DNA of 42,846 nucleotides from an uncultured Methylococcaceae bacterium (GTDB lineage: Bacteria > Pseudomonadota > Gammaproteobacteria > Methylococcales > Methylomonadaceae). Positions 25,545 through 34,131 of this stretch are shown piece after piece (within the stretch, counting starts at the first letter, position 1; each line of letters begins with the position of its first letter). The DNA is taken from assembly GCA_903945605.1 (NCBI GenBank), contig CAJAWH010000006.1, forward strand, positions 1 through 42,846, given 5' to 3'. The position numbers and the translations under genes were made by a program. Under the pieces are notes generated by a model. The model had not been told where the DNA came from, did no database searches, and saw only the letters and a program-made list of their open reading frames with translations.

Positions 25545-26480
25545 ATGAAGATTATATTTGCCGGGACACCCGAATTTGCCGTCCCTACCTTGCAAATGCT
25601 GATCGCTTCCGATCATGACATTTGTGCCGTGTACACCCAACCTGACCGCCCCGCTGGTAGGGGACGCAAACTACAGCCCAGCCCGGTCAAAACACTGGCG
25701 CTGGCGGCGGGCATCGCGGTGCGGCAACCGCTATCCTTTAAAGACCCTGAGGAGATCCGGCAATTGGCGGCATTACAGGCGGATCTGATGGTGGTGGTGG
25801 CTTATGGCATTATTTTGCCGCAAGCGGTGATTGACATGTTCCCGTTGGGCTGCCTTAATGTGCATGGCTCGCTATTGCCTCGTTGGCGCGGTGCGGCACC
25901 CATCCAACGTGCGATTATGGCGGGCGACAGCAAAACCGGCATCACCATCATGCAAATCACCCTCAAACTTGATGCGGGCGACATGCTGCTTAAAGAAGAA
26001 TACGCCATTGGTGCACAAGACACTTCTAGCCAAGTGCACGACCAACTGGCACAACTGGGGCCAATTGGCTTAGCCAAAGTGTTGGCCCAGATCGCCAGCG
26101 GCACTGTCCAAGCAGAACCCCAAGAAGAAGCCTTAGTGACTTATGCAGAAAAACTGGACAAAGCCGAAGCGGTTTTGGACTGGTCGCAACCGGCAACACT
26201 GCTGGCCAGAAAAGTGCGCGGCCTCAATGCCTGGCCGGTCGCCCAAACACAGTATCAGGGTACTGTATTGCGGATATGGCAAGCCGACGCTTTGCCCTAT
26301 GCTAGCCCCCCACCGCCCGACACGGTGGCAGGAACGGTAATCTGTGCAGAAAAAAACTTGGACGTAGTGACAGGCGACGGTTTACTGCGGCTGCGCGAAG
26401 TGCAATTGCCCGGCGGCAAGCGCATAGACAGCCAAGCGTTCCTTAATTCCCATGCGCCCCACGGCATCATTTTAGGCTAA
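25545..26480 (+). CDS. fmt: Methionyl-tRNA formyltransferase
   Basis: A 311-residue enzyme that formylates initiator Met-tRNA using 10-formyl-tetrahydrofolate. FAGTPEFAVPTL (N-terminal), HGSLLPRWRGAAPIQRAI with the catalytic His-containing loop, and LKLDAGDML are family hallmarks. The C-terminal 100 residues form the tRNA-binding domain (VRGLNAWPVAQT). The ATG has AAGGGA upstream and lies 6 bp after def, whose product removes the group this enzyme adds. Confidence 0.97.
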   Translation: MKIIFAGTPEFAVPTLQMLIASDHDICAVYTQPDRPAGRGRKLQPSPVKTLALAAGIAVRQPLSFKDPEEIRQLAALQADLMVVVAYGIILPQAVIDMFPLGCLNVHGSLLPRWRGAAPIQRAIMAGDSKTGITIMQITLKLDAGDMLLKEEYAIGAQDTSSQVHDQLAQLGPIGLAKVLAQIASGTVQAEPQEEALVTYAEKLDKAEAVLDWSQPATLLARKVRGLNAWPVAQTQYQGTVLRIWQADALPYASPPPPDTVAGTVICAEKNLDVVTGDGLLRLREVQLPGGKRIDSQAFLNSHAPHGIILG

Positions 26481-26487
26481 CAATCCG

Positions 26488-27786
26488 GTGAACATACGTT
26501 TAATTGCAGCACGCATATTGATGAAAGTCCTCTATGATGGCCTATCACTGACCACCGCGCTTGACCAAGCTTTTGCCAATATCAACTCCCCCCAAGACAA
26601 AGCTTTTATCCAAGCCCTCTGCTATGGGGTATGCCGATATTATCACCGGCTCGATTTCATTCTCTCCACACTGCTGGACAAACCCCTTAAAGACAAGGAA
26701 ATAAAAACCCTGACTTTGGCAGGCTTGTTCCAATTGGCGTACATGCGCCTGAAACCTTATGCCGCCGTCTCAGAAACTGTGGTGGCAGCCAATAAAAAAC
26801 CGTGGGCAAAAGCAGTCATCAACGCCGTTTTAAGAAACTACCTGCGCGAGCAAGCGCGGCTGGAAGAACAGGCCAACGCCGTGGAAACAGCCGCCAGCAG
26901 CCACCCCGCCTGGCTGATTGAGCGTATCCGCCAAGACTGGCCAGAACAGGCAGACGACATTTTGCGGCAAAACAATCAGCAACCCCCGATGACCTTACGG
27001 GCCAACCTCGCCAAAACCACGCTTGAAGGCTACTTGGCGCAAATGACCGGGCATAATCTAGGCTATACAACCAGCGACTGCTGCCCCTCCGCCATTACCT
27101 TGCAACGCCCCGTCGCGGTTGATTTATTGCCGGGGTTTCATGACGGCATAGTTTCCGTGCAAGACGGCGCCGCGCAATTGGCGGCTTGGTTGCTCAATGC
27201 CCAGGCCGGACAACGGGTCTTGGATGTCTGCGCCGCGCCGGGCGGCAAAACCTCACATATCTTGGAGACACAAGCGCACTTGCAAGAACTGGTCGCCGTG
27301 GACATTGATGCCAGCCGCTTGGCGCAAGTGCAGGACAACTTGCAACGCCTAGGCCAACATGCCAGCTTAAAAGTGGGCGATGCCAGCCAACCCGACACCT
27401 GGTGGGACGGGCAATTGTTCGACCGTATAGTAGTCGATGCCCCCTGCTCAGCCACCGGCGTTATCCGCCGCCACCCCGACATCAAGCTATTGCGCCGGGC
27501 CGAAGACATAGCCCCACTTGTCATCACCCAACAAGCCATATTACAGGCCACTTGGGCTATGCTGGCACCGGGCGGTCTGTTGCTATATGCCACCTGCTCA
27601 ATCTTCAAACAAGAAAACGAACAACAAATCGCCCGTTTTCTGGCTGACCATGCTGATGCAACCGAACAGCCTTTGGCAATGCCTGGCAGCAGTGCATGGG
27701 GCATTGCCGGTTTGCACGGACGACAAATCTTGACTGGCGAGGCCGGTATGGATGGCTTTTACTATGCCTTGCTGCGCAAACACTAA
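26488..27786 (+). CDS. rsmB: 16S rRNA (cytosine-967-C5) methyltransferase RsmB
   Basis: A 432-residue protein starting at GTG 26488. The N-terminal 140 residues form a NusB-like RNA-binding domain (ARILMKVLYDGLSLTTALD). The SAM-dependent domain follows: LDVCAAPGGKTSHILE, DAPCSATGVIRRHPDIK (catalytic Pro-Cys) and YATCSIFKQENE with the second Cys of the C5-cytosine mechanism. It modifies C967 in 16S rRNA. It starts 7 bp after fmt and overlaps the next gene by 35 bp, indicating one transcript. Confidence 0.96.
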   Translation: MNIRLIAARILMKVLYDGLSLTTALDQAFANINSPQDKAFIQALCYGVCRYYHRLDFILSTLLDKPLKDKEIKTLTLAGLFQLAYMRLKPYAAVSETVVAANKKPWAKAVINAVLRNYLREQARLEEQANAVETAASSHPAWLIERIRQDWPEQADDILRQNNQQPPMTLRANLAKTTLEGYLAQMTGHNLGYTTSDCCPSAITLQRPVAVDLLPGFHDGIVSVQDGAAQLAAWLLNAQAGQRVLDVCAAPGGKTSHILETQAHLQELVAVDIDASRLAQVQDNLQRLGQHASLKVGDASQPDTWWDGQLFDRIVVDAPCSATGVIRRHPDIKLLRRAEDIAPLVITQQAILQATWAMLAPGGLLLYATCSIFKQENEQQIARFLADHADATEQPLAMPGSSAWGIAGLHGRQILTGEAGMDGFYYALLRKH

Positions 27787-28342
27787 AGCAGCGGCATTAT
27801 TACTGATAGGTCTGGCACCCTTGCCCAGCGCCGCTAGCCCCTATGCAGCCGAAATCAGCCAAGCGCAGCTGGCTGTACAAGGCCGGAGCTATCTGTTGTC
27901 CGCACAAATCCACTACCGCTTGAGCGACCGCGCCATTGAAGCCCTAAAAAACGGCGTGCCCTTATACTGGACTTTGCACATCAATCTAAAACAACGGCGG
28001 GCTTGGTTTTGGGACAAAACCCTGCTGACCCGAAACCAAGCCTTCCGCATTGATTACCATGCCTTGCTTAACCAATACCGATGGGCCAACCCACAAACCG
28101 GACAAAGCCAAAGCTTTGCCACCCTATCGGCCGCCATGGAACTGATGTCCACTATCCACAACCTGCCGGTCACTGACAGCCACCTGATTGAGCCTCTGAT
28201 TGACCTTGGCGAAAGCCTCTACGCTGAACTAAAAATAAGCTTTGATGGCGACCGCCTGCCCTTGCCGTTGCGGCCCATTGCCGCTATTGACCCCCAGTGG
28301 GCCTTATCCAGCCCGTGGACACTATGGCCTTTGACAAAATAA
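27752..28342 (+). CDS. DUF4390 exported protein
   Basis: A 196-residue protein with an N-terminal signal-like segment (TKAAALLLIGLAPLPSAASP) and a beta-rich body (ISQAQLAVQGRSYLLSAQIHYRLSD; LYWTLHINLKQRRAWFWDK) matching DUF4390. Members are nearly always found directly before an NtrY-type kinase, as here. The function is unknown; the location suggests a periplasmic partner of the kinase. The frame overlaps rsmB by 35 bp and the kinase gene by about 19 bp. The ATG at 27764 is an alternative start. Confidence 0.8.
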   Translation: MAFTMPCCANTKAAALLLIGLAPLPSAASPYAAEISQAQLAVQGRSYLLSAQIHYRLSDRAIEALKNGVPLYWTLHINLKQRRAWFWDKTLLTRNQAFRIDYHALLNQYRWANPQTGQSQSFATLSAAMELMSTIHNLPVTDSHLIEPLIDLGESLYAELKISFDGDRLPLPLRPIAAIDPQWALSSPWTLWPLTK

Positions 28343-30483
28343 AACTGCCCGCCAACCTATCGGTGCTGGCCTTGTTTGGGCTGGTGTTGCTGTTGCTGCA
28401 ATTGATGAGCAGTGCCACCCAAGAAGCCTCCGAACTGAGCGGTATCTATAACTGGCTATTGCTAATCAATATTATTGGCTCAATCGCATTGCTGGTGTTG
28501 GTCTGCGCCAACATCTACACGCTGGCGCTGCAACTTAAAAAGCACGAAGCCGGATCACGCCTGACCATCCGCATGGTGTCGCTGTTTGTGGTGTTGGCCT
28601 TGTCGCCCGCCGCCATTGTTTTTTATTTTTCCATGCAATTTTTGCATCAAGGCATAGACAGTTGGTTCAACGTAGAAATTGACCGGGCCATGGAGGACTC
28701 GCTGGAACTTAGCCAAGCCTCGCTTGACCAACGTATGCGCTGGCATCTCAAACAAACCAAACTGGCGGCAGAAAGTCTGGAAACCGCCTCCGCACACCTT
28801 GCCAGCTTAAAACTGGAAAATCTTAGGGCACTTTCAGACGCTGCCGAAATGACCTTATTTTCCCGCCCTGAGCGCATCATTGCCTCCAGCAGCAGCACCC
28901 CCAGCGAAATATTGCCGCACATGCCCGACAAAAACGTCTGGCTGCAACTCCGGCAAAACAACGAATTTGTTGCCCTAACGCCAGAATACGAAGGCCAATT
29001 GATGATTCGGGTGATTGTGCCCATCAACAGCGAAACCCCGCACTACCTGCAAGCCCTATATCCCGTGCCGGTCAGGATTGCAGATTTGGCCGATTCGGTG
29101 GAATTTGAATTTATCCGCTACCAAGAGCTGAACTACCTGCGCCATTCGTTAAAAATCAGCTTTTCGCTGGCGTTATCATTAGTGTTATTGATGAGTATGC
29201 TGGCGGCCATCTGGGTGTCTTTTTTCAGTATCCGCAATATCATCGCCCCCGTTAAAGCCTTGGTTAAAGGCACCCAGGCGGTGGCCTCGGGACAATACGA
29301 CCAGCAATTGCCCGTCACCAGCCACGATGACCTTGGCTTTTTGGTGGAGTCGTTCAACGAAATGACCTTGCGTATCGCCAAAGCCAGCCACGAATCGCGC
29401 ATCGCCGGACAAGAAGTGGAAAACCAACGGGCTTACCTTGAAACCATACTGGCCAACCTCACCGCCGGGGTGATCAGCTTCGATGCCGACAACAAAATAC
29501 GCACAGCAAACCAAGCCGCGTATCGGATTTTCCGCATCCCCGTCAACCAATTTATCGAGCAAACTTTACCGCAACTGACCACCCGCTATCCGGAATTGTC
29601 CGAGCCGTTCAAATCCATGCACCGCCTCATGGAACAAGCCGATGATATATGGCAGCAACGCATCGCCTTTTTGGGCAGCAAGGGACGCCAAGAATTGCTC
29701 TGCCGTGGCACACCGTTATTTTCCCAATCAGGCCAGCGCGTTGGTGCGGTGATCGTATTTGACGATGTCACCGACCTGATACAAGCGCAAAAAAACGCCG
29801 CTTGGGGGGAGGTGGCCCGAAGGCTCGCCCATGAAATCAAAAACCCACTGACCCCTATCCAACTTTCTGCCGAACGCCTACAGCGGCGCTTATCCAGCCA
29901 GCTTAGCGCGGAATATGCCGATATGTTGCAGCGTGCCACTAAAACCATTGTGCAACAAGTTGAAGCCATGAAAGAAATGGTGGATGATTTCTCAGAATAT
30001 GCCAAGCCACCGAAAAAAAACAACGTCAGCATTGACCTGCCGGAACTTATCCAAGGGGTATTGGCCCTTTATGCTTTAAAATCCGGCATAGCCATCCACA
30101 CCCAATTTGCAGCGGAACCGCTCATCATCCAAGGCGATCCGGTCAGTATCCGGCAAGTGCTGCATAATATGATAAAAAATGCCTTGGAAGCGATCAACGG
30201 CAAAGGCAATATAGACATCACCGTGCACCGGCTACAAAAAAACAACACCGATTTTATAGAAATGGCTTTGTTTGATGATGGCCCGGGCATTAAAGAAGAG
30301 CAAATCGAACAAATTTTTGAACCCTATGTCACCACCAAAGCCAAAGGCACCGGCCTTGGCTTGGCAATTGTCAAGAAAATCGTCGAAGAACATGGCGGTG
30401 CCATTTGGGTTGATGCTAACCGTAGCCAAGGCGCTGGCTTTATCCTGCAATTGCCTGTAGGCCACCTTAACAAACCTAACTGA
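28324..30483 (+). CDS. ntrY: NtrY-type sensor histidine kinase
   Basis: About 719 residues from ATG 28324 (MAFDKIKLPANL); a GTG 27 bp upstream is open too. Three N-terminal membrane helices (about 10-110), an extracytoplasmic sensor region (about 115-275) and a fourth helix (LALSLVLLMSMLAAIWVSF) are followed by a HAMP linker, a PAS domain (ILANLTAGVISFDADNKI), the phosphoacceptor site RRLAHEIKNPLTP with His503, and the ATP-binding domain (NMIKNALEA, DDGPGI, GTGLGLAIVKKI). The layout is that of NtrY, a kinase linked to nitrogen and redox responses. It is encoded 5 bp before the ntrX-type regulator, its expected partner. Confidence 0.9.
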   Translation: MAFDKIKLPANLSVLALFGLVLLLLQLMSSATQEASELSGIYNWLLLINIIGSIALLVLVCANIYTLALQLKKHEAGSRLTIRMVSLFVVLALSPAAIVFYFSMQFLHQGIDSWFNVEIDRAMEDSLELSQASLDQRMRWHLKQTKLAAESLETASAHLASLKLENLRALSDAAEMTLFSRPERIIASSSSTPSEILPHMPDKNVWLQLRQNNEFVALTPEYEGQLMIRVIVPINSETPHYLQALYPVPVRIADLADSVEFEFIRYQELNYLRHSLKISFSLALSLVLLMSMLAAIWVSFFSIRNIIAPVKALVKGTQAVASGQYDQQLPVTSHDDLGFLVESFNEMTLRIAKASHESRIAGQEVENQRAYLETILANLTAGVISFDADNKIRTANQAAYRIFRIPVNQFIEQTLPQLTTRYPELSEPFKSMHRLMEQADDIWQQRIAFLGSKGRQELLCRGTPLFSQSGQRVGAVIVFDDVTDLIQAQKNAAWGEVARRLAHEIKNPLTPIQLSAERLQRRLSSQLSAEYADMLQRATKTIVQQVEAMKEMVDDFSEYAKPPKKNNVSIDLPELIQGVLALYALKSGIAIHTQFAAEPLIIQGDPVSIRQVLHNMIKNALEAINGKGNIDITVHRLQKNNTDFIEMALFDDGPGIKEEQIEQIFEPYVTTKAKGTGLGLAIVKKIVEEHGGAIWVDANRSQGAGFILQLPVGHLNKPN

Positions 30484-30488
30484 CCACC

Positions 30489-31850
30489 ATGCACACATCC
30501 GCCCCCCTTATCCTGATTGTCGATGATGAACCCGACATTCGCCGCTTGGTCGGTGAAATCCTCGAAGACGAAGGCTACCAAGTGGCTATGGCCGAAAACG
30601 CTGTCACCGCCCGCCAATTGAAAAAATCCCTGCACCCCCACCTAATTTTATTGGATATCTGGATGCCCGACACGGACGGTATCACCCTGCTTAAGGAGTG
30701 GGTGGCGGAAGACCCGGTCATTTGCCCGGTCATTATGATGTCCGGGCATGGCTCGGTGGAAACAGCCGTTGAGGCCACCCGTTTGGGTGCCTATGATTTT
30801 CTGGAAAAACCGCTGTCACTGGCAAAACTGCTGCTGATTGTGGAACGCGCCCTAGAAACCAGCCAACTGCAACAAGAAAATGCCGGACTCAAACAACAAC
30901 TGGTGTCCGATATTGATCCGGTCGGTAAAAGCGCCACACTGGCGCGCATCAAAGACCAACTGAAACGGCTCGCCCAACACAACGCCCGTGTCTTGTTCAG
31001 CGGCGAAGCAGGCGTAGGCAAAGAATTGTTTGCCCGCTACCTGCACAACAACAGCGCCCACCGCGACGGCCCATTTATTAATGTTGCGGTGGGTAGCATT
31101 TCCCCAGAAAATTCAGCTGTTGAATTTTTTGGCAAAGAAGCGGGCGGCAAAACTTACCCCGGATTATTGGAGCGGGCGCACCGTGGCACCCTGTTTATGG
31201 GTGAAATTGGCGACATGGACAAAGAAACCCAGCTTAAATTGCTCAGCGCCCTAGAATCCAGCACTTTCTTGCGGGCGGGCGGTAGCGAAGCCGTGCACGT
31301 CGATGTCAGGATCATCACCGCCACCCGCATCCCGCTTGATGACGAAGTAAAAGCTGGGCGTTTCCGGCAAGACCTCTACTACCTGCTCAACGAAGTCACC
31401 CTGAACATCGCCGCCTTACGGGAACACAGCGAAGACATACCCAACCTGCTCAGCTTCTATGTGGACTATTACGTCAACCGCGACAAACTGCCGTTCCGCC
31501 GCTTCTCCATGGCCGCACAAAACTTTCTGCGCAACTACAGCTGGCGCGGCAATGTCCGCGAACTGAAAAACCTAGTTCAGCGGCTAATGATACTGGGTGT
31601 TGGCGAAGACATAGAACTGGAAGAAGTCAAAGCCGCCTTGGGCAACGGGGCCGGAGAAACCAACAGCGCCGCCACCGTGCCGGATTTCTTCAATTTGCCG
31701 CTAAAAGAAGCCCGCGACCATTTTGAAAAAACCTACCTGGAATACCATTTTGAAAGGAGCGGCGGCAGCGTGGCCAAATTGTCCGCCGCAGTAGGCATGG
31801 AAAGGACGCACCTGTACCGCAAATTGCACTCGCTTAATATCAAGCTTTAA
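30489..31850 (+). CDS. ntrX: NtrX-type response regulator
   Basis: A 453-residue three-domain regulator. The receiver domain has the acidic pocket VDDEPD and Asp56 (LLDIWMPD), with Lys107 in EKP. The central AAA+ domain (about 140-370) has Walker A GEAGVGKE (172-179), but the GAFTGA loop that contacts sigma-54 is missing (the region reads EFFGKEAGGKTYPG) and Walker B is LFMGEI, with Gly238 where Asp is normal. The C-terminus is a Fis-type HTH (GGSVAKLSAAVGMERTHLYRK). NtrX proteins often lack GAFTGA and probably act without sigma-54; the Walker B change further suggests weak or no ATP hydrolysis. It forms an operon with ntrY. Confidence 0.9.
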   Translation: MHTSAPLILIVDDEPDIRRLVGEILEDEGYQVAMAENAVTARQLKKSLHPHLILLDIWMPDTDGITLLKEWVAEDPVICPVIMMSGHGSVETAVEATRLGAYDFLEKPLSLAKLLLIVERALETSQLQQENAGLKQQLVSDIDPVGKSATLARIKDQLKRLAQHNARVLFSGEAGVGKELFARYLHNNSAHRDGPFINVAVGSISPENSAVEFFGKEAGGKTYPGLLERAHRGTLFMGEIGDMDKETQLKLLSALESSTFLRAGGSEAVHVDVRIITATRIPLDDEVKAGRFRQDLYYLLNEVTLNIAALREHSEDIPNLLSFYVDYYVNRDKLPFRRFSMAAQNFLRNYSWRGNVRELKNLVQRLMILGVGEDIELEEVKAALGNGAGETNSAATVPDFFNLPLKEARDHFEKTYLEYHFERSGGSVAKLSAAVGMERTHLYRKLHSLNIKL

Positions 31851-31982
31851 TTGCCCGTGTTGCCATCCGATGAACCGCAAACCCCTTGATTTTATCAGTC
31901 CGGCATCCCGATGCGGATAGGGCGCGGTGTTTAACCCATTGGGACACTTGGCTATTGCACCCTTGTCCGCACGCCATTAACC

Positions 31983-33344
31983 CTAGCTTTGTTGCCCAAT
32001 CAACAGCGCCAGCTCCGCCGCTTGTTCGCGTATCTCGCGCAGGGCTGTGGTTTCCAACAGCACCGCTTTACGCATTGGGCCTATGCACCACAGCCCAGCT
32101 TCTATTTCGTTTTGGGCATTAATGATTTTGCCTTCTGGTGTACATAAAATGCCCAAGCCCAAAGTATCAGTGGTGACTTTTCCCCGACCAATCAGCTCGC
32201 TGATAATAGGAAAACGGACTTTCCGGTAATTCGACTCTGGCCCTGTGCAATTGACCACTTTATCAAAAACTTGCCGGACATCTTGCTGCCCGGCACGATA
32301 AACAATGGCAATCCCGCTATCCGTGGCGGCGGCATCGACCAGATAACCTTTCTTCAATTCCAATTGACCGGCACTCGCCATACTATGCAACAAGGACGAG
32401 GATTTTTCAGGAATCCGGTGCCGGGCAATTTCCCAATAGGGCCTGATTTTTTGAAGAAAATATTTTTTCTCTTCCACCGTCCAGTTAAACCATATTTTTT
32501 TGGTGTGCGGGCGCAGGCCATCCAATATCGAAGGCCACGGCACATCTGGGTTATTGCGGATTAGGCGGCGCAACCAAAGCAACAATTGGCGCGGGGGCTT
32601 AACAGCCAGTTCATTGATCTGAAAGGCCGGATGCGACAAATCATGCGGCAACGGAAAACAGCCGCGCCGTGATAACAAAGTCACTTTGCCCTTAAATTTC
32701 CTTAACAACAACCCCAGCACAATATCCACCGCCGTCAGGCCGGAACCGACCAAAAGAATCGCTTCCCCTCCCTCAAGCTGGCTATACACCTTATCCGACC
32801 AAGGATTGGCACAATACCGGGGATCATCGCGTAGCGGGTTGTCGCGCTTAAAAATATCAGCGGGGGGGAAGTTGCCAAGCGCCAGTATCACATGATCGGC
32901 ATGGATAGCTTTACCGGAAGCCAGCACCACCGTTTTGCGCGTCCCAAACTCGACAATGGAAATGGCCTCATCAATCCGTATCTGCAACCGCCCCACGGCG
33001 GCCTGCTGGACGTTTTCCAGGTTTTCCAAAAGATAATCGCCAAAAATTTTTCTGGGGATAAAGGCTTGTGGTGACACTTCATCAATCAGGTGGTTATATT
33101 TGAAATGGTTCTTTTGCAACCACTCGACAAAATCCAGTGGCCTGTCAGCAAACAGGCTCATCCCGGCGGCCACTACATTTAGCGGCTGATGGGTGAAATC
33201 GTAGTGGTAAGCTACCCCGCGCCCGAGCAATTCAGGGTTTTTTTCAATCAGCACCACTTGCGGGCCATTTGGGAATTGCGCCAACTGCATGGCGGCCAAA
33301 GCGCCGGAAAGGCCGCCGCCGATGATTATAACGGTTGAACTCAT
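31983..33344 (-). CDS. FAD/NAD(P)-binding protein (NAD_binding_9 type)
   Basis: A 453-residue flavoprotein. The N-terminal dinucleotide-binding motif is IIIGGGLSGALAAMQLA (6-22), followed by the acidic end of strand two (VVLIEKNPELLGRGVAY). LPLNVVA-like text (QPLNVVAAGMSLFADRP) and the second Rossmann element (ILLVGSGLTAVDIVLGLL, about 200-217) match COG4529-type proteins, called uncharacterised FAD/NAD(P)-binding or hydroxyacylglutathione-like oxidoreductases. The substrate is unknown. It is convergent with ntrX and faces away from the repeat region to its right. Confidence 0.82.
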   Translation of the reverse strand: MSSTVIIIGGGLSGALAAMQLAQFPNGPQVVLIEKNPELLGRGVAYHYDFTHQPLNVVAAGMSLFADRPLDFVEWLQKNHFKYNHLIDEVSPQAFIPRKIFGDYLLENLENVQQAAVGRLQIRIDEAISIVEFGTRKTVVLASGKAIHADHVILALGNFPPADIFKRDNPLRDDPRYCANPWSDKVYSQLEGGEAILLVGSGLTAVDIVLGLLLRKFKGKVTLLSRRGCFPLPHDLSHPAFQINELAVKPPRQLLLWLRRLIRNNPDVPWPSILDGLRPHTKKIWFNWTVEEKKYFLQKIRPYWEIARHRIPEKSSSLLHSMASAGQLELKKGYLVDAAATDSGIAIVYRAGQQDVRQVFDKVVNCTGPESNYRKVRFPIISELIGRGKVTTDTLGLGILCTPEGKIINAQNEIEAGLWCIGPMRKAVLLETTALREIREQAAELALLIGQQS

Positions 33345-33591
33345 AAGGATAGTACCTGACAGGACGTGATGGGTAATGTAACCGCCTAATGGTGATGCCA
33401 GCGGTTGATTCTTTATCGGTTACAAGCGCACTGATTATAATCCATTAATGGCTTTCTGGCGTTAAGCCATAGCAATCTTATCAAGGCAAGCAAAAAGCAT
33501 CTTTTTATTTGGGTATACACAGCCCCTAAACTGTGCGTCAAGGCTGTCACATTAGGGCTTATTAGTGCGCCAAAATAACCCAAATCATCTG

Positions 33592-33717
33592 TAACCCATT
33601 GATTTAAATATCTGACCATAAATTAGACAGATTAAGGCAATATGACAAAAATTAGTCATTTAGCGGTGTTGTTAAGCCCCTATCCACAGACTTATCCACA
33701 GGAACTGGGGATAACTT
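33592..33717 (+). repeat. 126-bp direct repeat, copy 1
   Basis: The conserved core differs from copy 2 (33883-34008) at 8 of 126 positions by my manual comparison. It runs from TAACCCATTGATTT to GGGGATAACTT and includes the DnaA-box cluster at its right end. A weaker match continues left to about 33511. Confidence 0.9.
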
Positions 33718-33882
33718 GACCCAGCCGCCATTTGGCAAGGGGCGGCGTGTTTTGGCATGGGCTTGCATCATAGCCGGTCAGCCAAACGATGCGTTGCGAT
33801 TCGGGTATACACAACCCTAAAAAGTGCCAACATGCAGCAACATTAAGCCTTAAGTACTGACAAAAACCACCAAAAAATAACA

Positions 33883-34008
33883 TAACCCATTGATTTTAAT
33901 ATTTGACTATAAATTAGACAGATTAAGGCAATAGTACAGAAATTAGTCATTTAGCGGTGTTGTTAAGCCCCGATCCACAGACTTATCCACAAGAACTGGG
34001 GATAACTT
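33883..34008 (+). repeat. 126-bp direct repeat, copy 2
   Basis: Second copy of the core in the same orientation. The perfect TTATCCACA box (33983-33991) and the reversed TGGGGATAA (33997-34005) are retained, and the only change inside the flanking box is CTATCCACA to CGATCCACA. A weaker match continues left to about 33803. Confidence 0.9.
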
Positions 34009-34074
34009 CTGGCCGAACAGCCCGGCATCTAACCTCAATGTGATACCGCCAGATTGTAAACCAGCAGCCATAAA

Positions 34075-34106
34075 AAAAGCCCCGTCACCGCAATGACAGG
34101 GCTTTT
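34075..34106 (-). terminator. Rho-independent terminator of pfp
   Basis: A 13-bp stem (34075-34087 with 34094-34106, one G-T pair) with a 6-base loop, followed on the minus strand by a run of seven T. It lies about 25 bp after the pfp stop codon. Confidence 0.85.
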
Positions 34107-34131
34107 GTTTGCCTAAGGTTTTTGGTTTGGC

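Larger units (their letters stand above)
33345..34068. other. Gene-free region with repeated DnaA boxes: candidate replication origin or DnaA-binding locus
   Basis: No supportable gene lies between 33345 and the pfp terminator. Two copies of a roughly 205-bp unit (33511-33717 and 33803-34008) are offset by about 291 bp. Each carries GTATACACA (33513, 33805), a CTATCCACA or CGATCCACA site (33680, 33971), a perfect DnaA box TTATCCACA (33692-33700, 33983-33991) and a reversed near-box TGGGGATAA (33706, 33997). AT-rich DNA (GATTTAAATATCTG type) precedes each cluster, as an unwinding element would. No dnaA, dnaN, gidA or rpmH gene is present, so oriC is only one reading. DnaA titration or a dispersed intergenic repeat are others. 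Confidence 0.5.

Noticed and set aside
27138-27704. 188-codon minus-strand frame inside rsmB
   Set aside because: Cys/Ser-rich translation typical of an antisense frame; rsmB motifs occupy the other strand.
31851-31982. Terminator between convergent ntrX and the flavoprotein gene
   Set aside because: Only a bulged short hairpin near 31910 without a T run was found; not strong enough to list.
33413-33883. Short minus-strand frames (63-68 codons) in the repeat region
   Set aside because: They overlap the DnaA-box repeats and the two repeat copies do not preserve a common reading frame, so coding is unlikely.
33511-34008. CRISPR array
   Set aside because: Only two copies, 126 bp or longer and 291 bp apart; no short repeat-spacer pattern and no cas genes.
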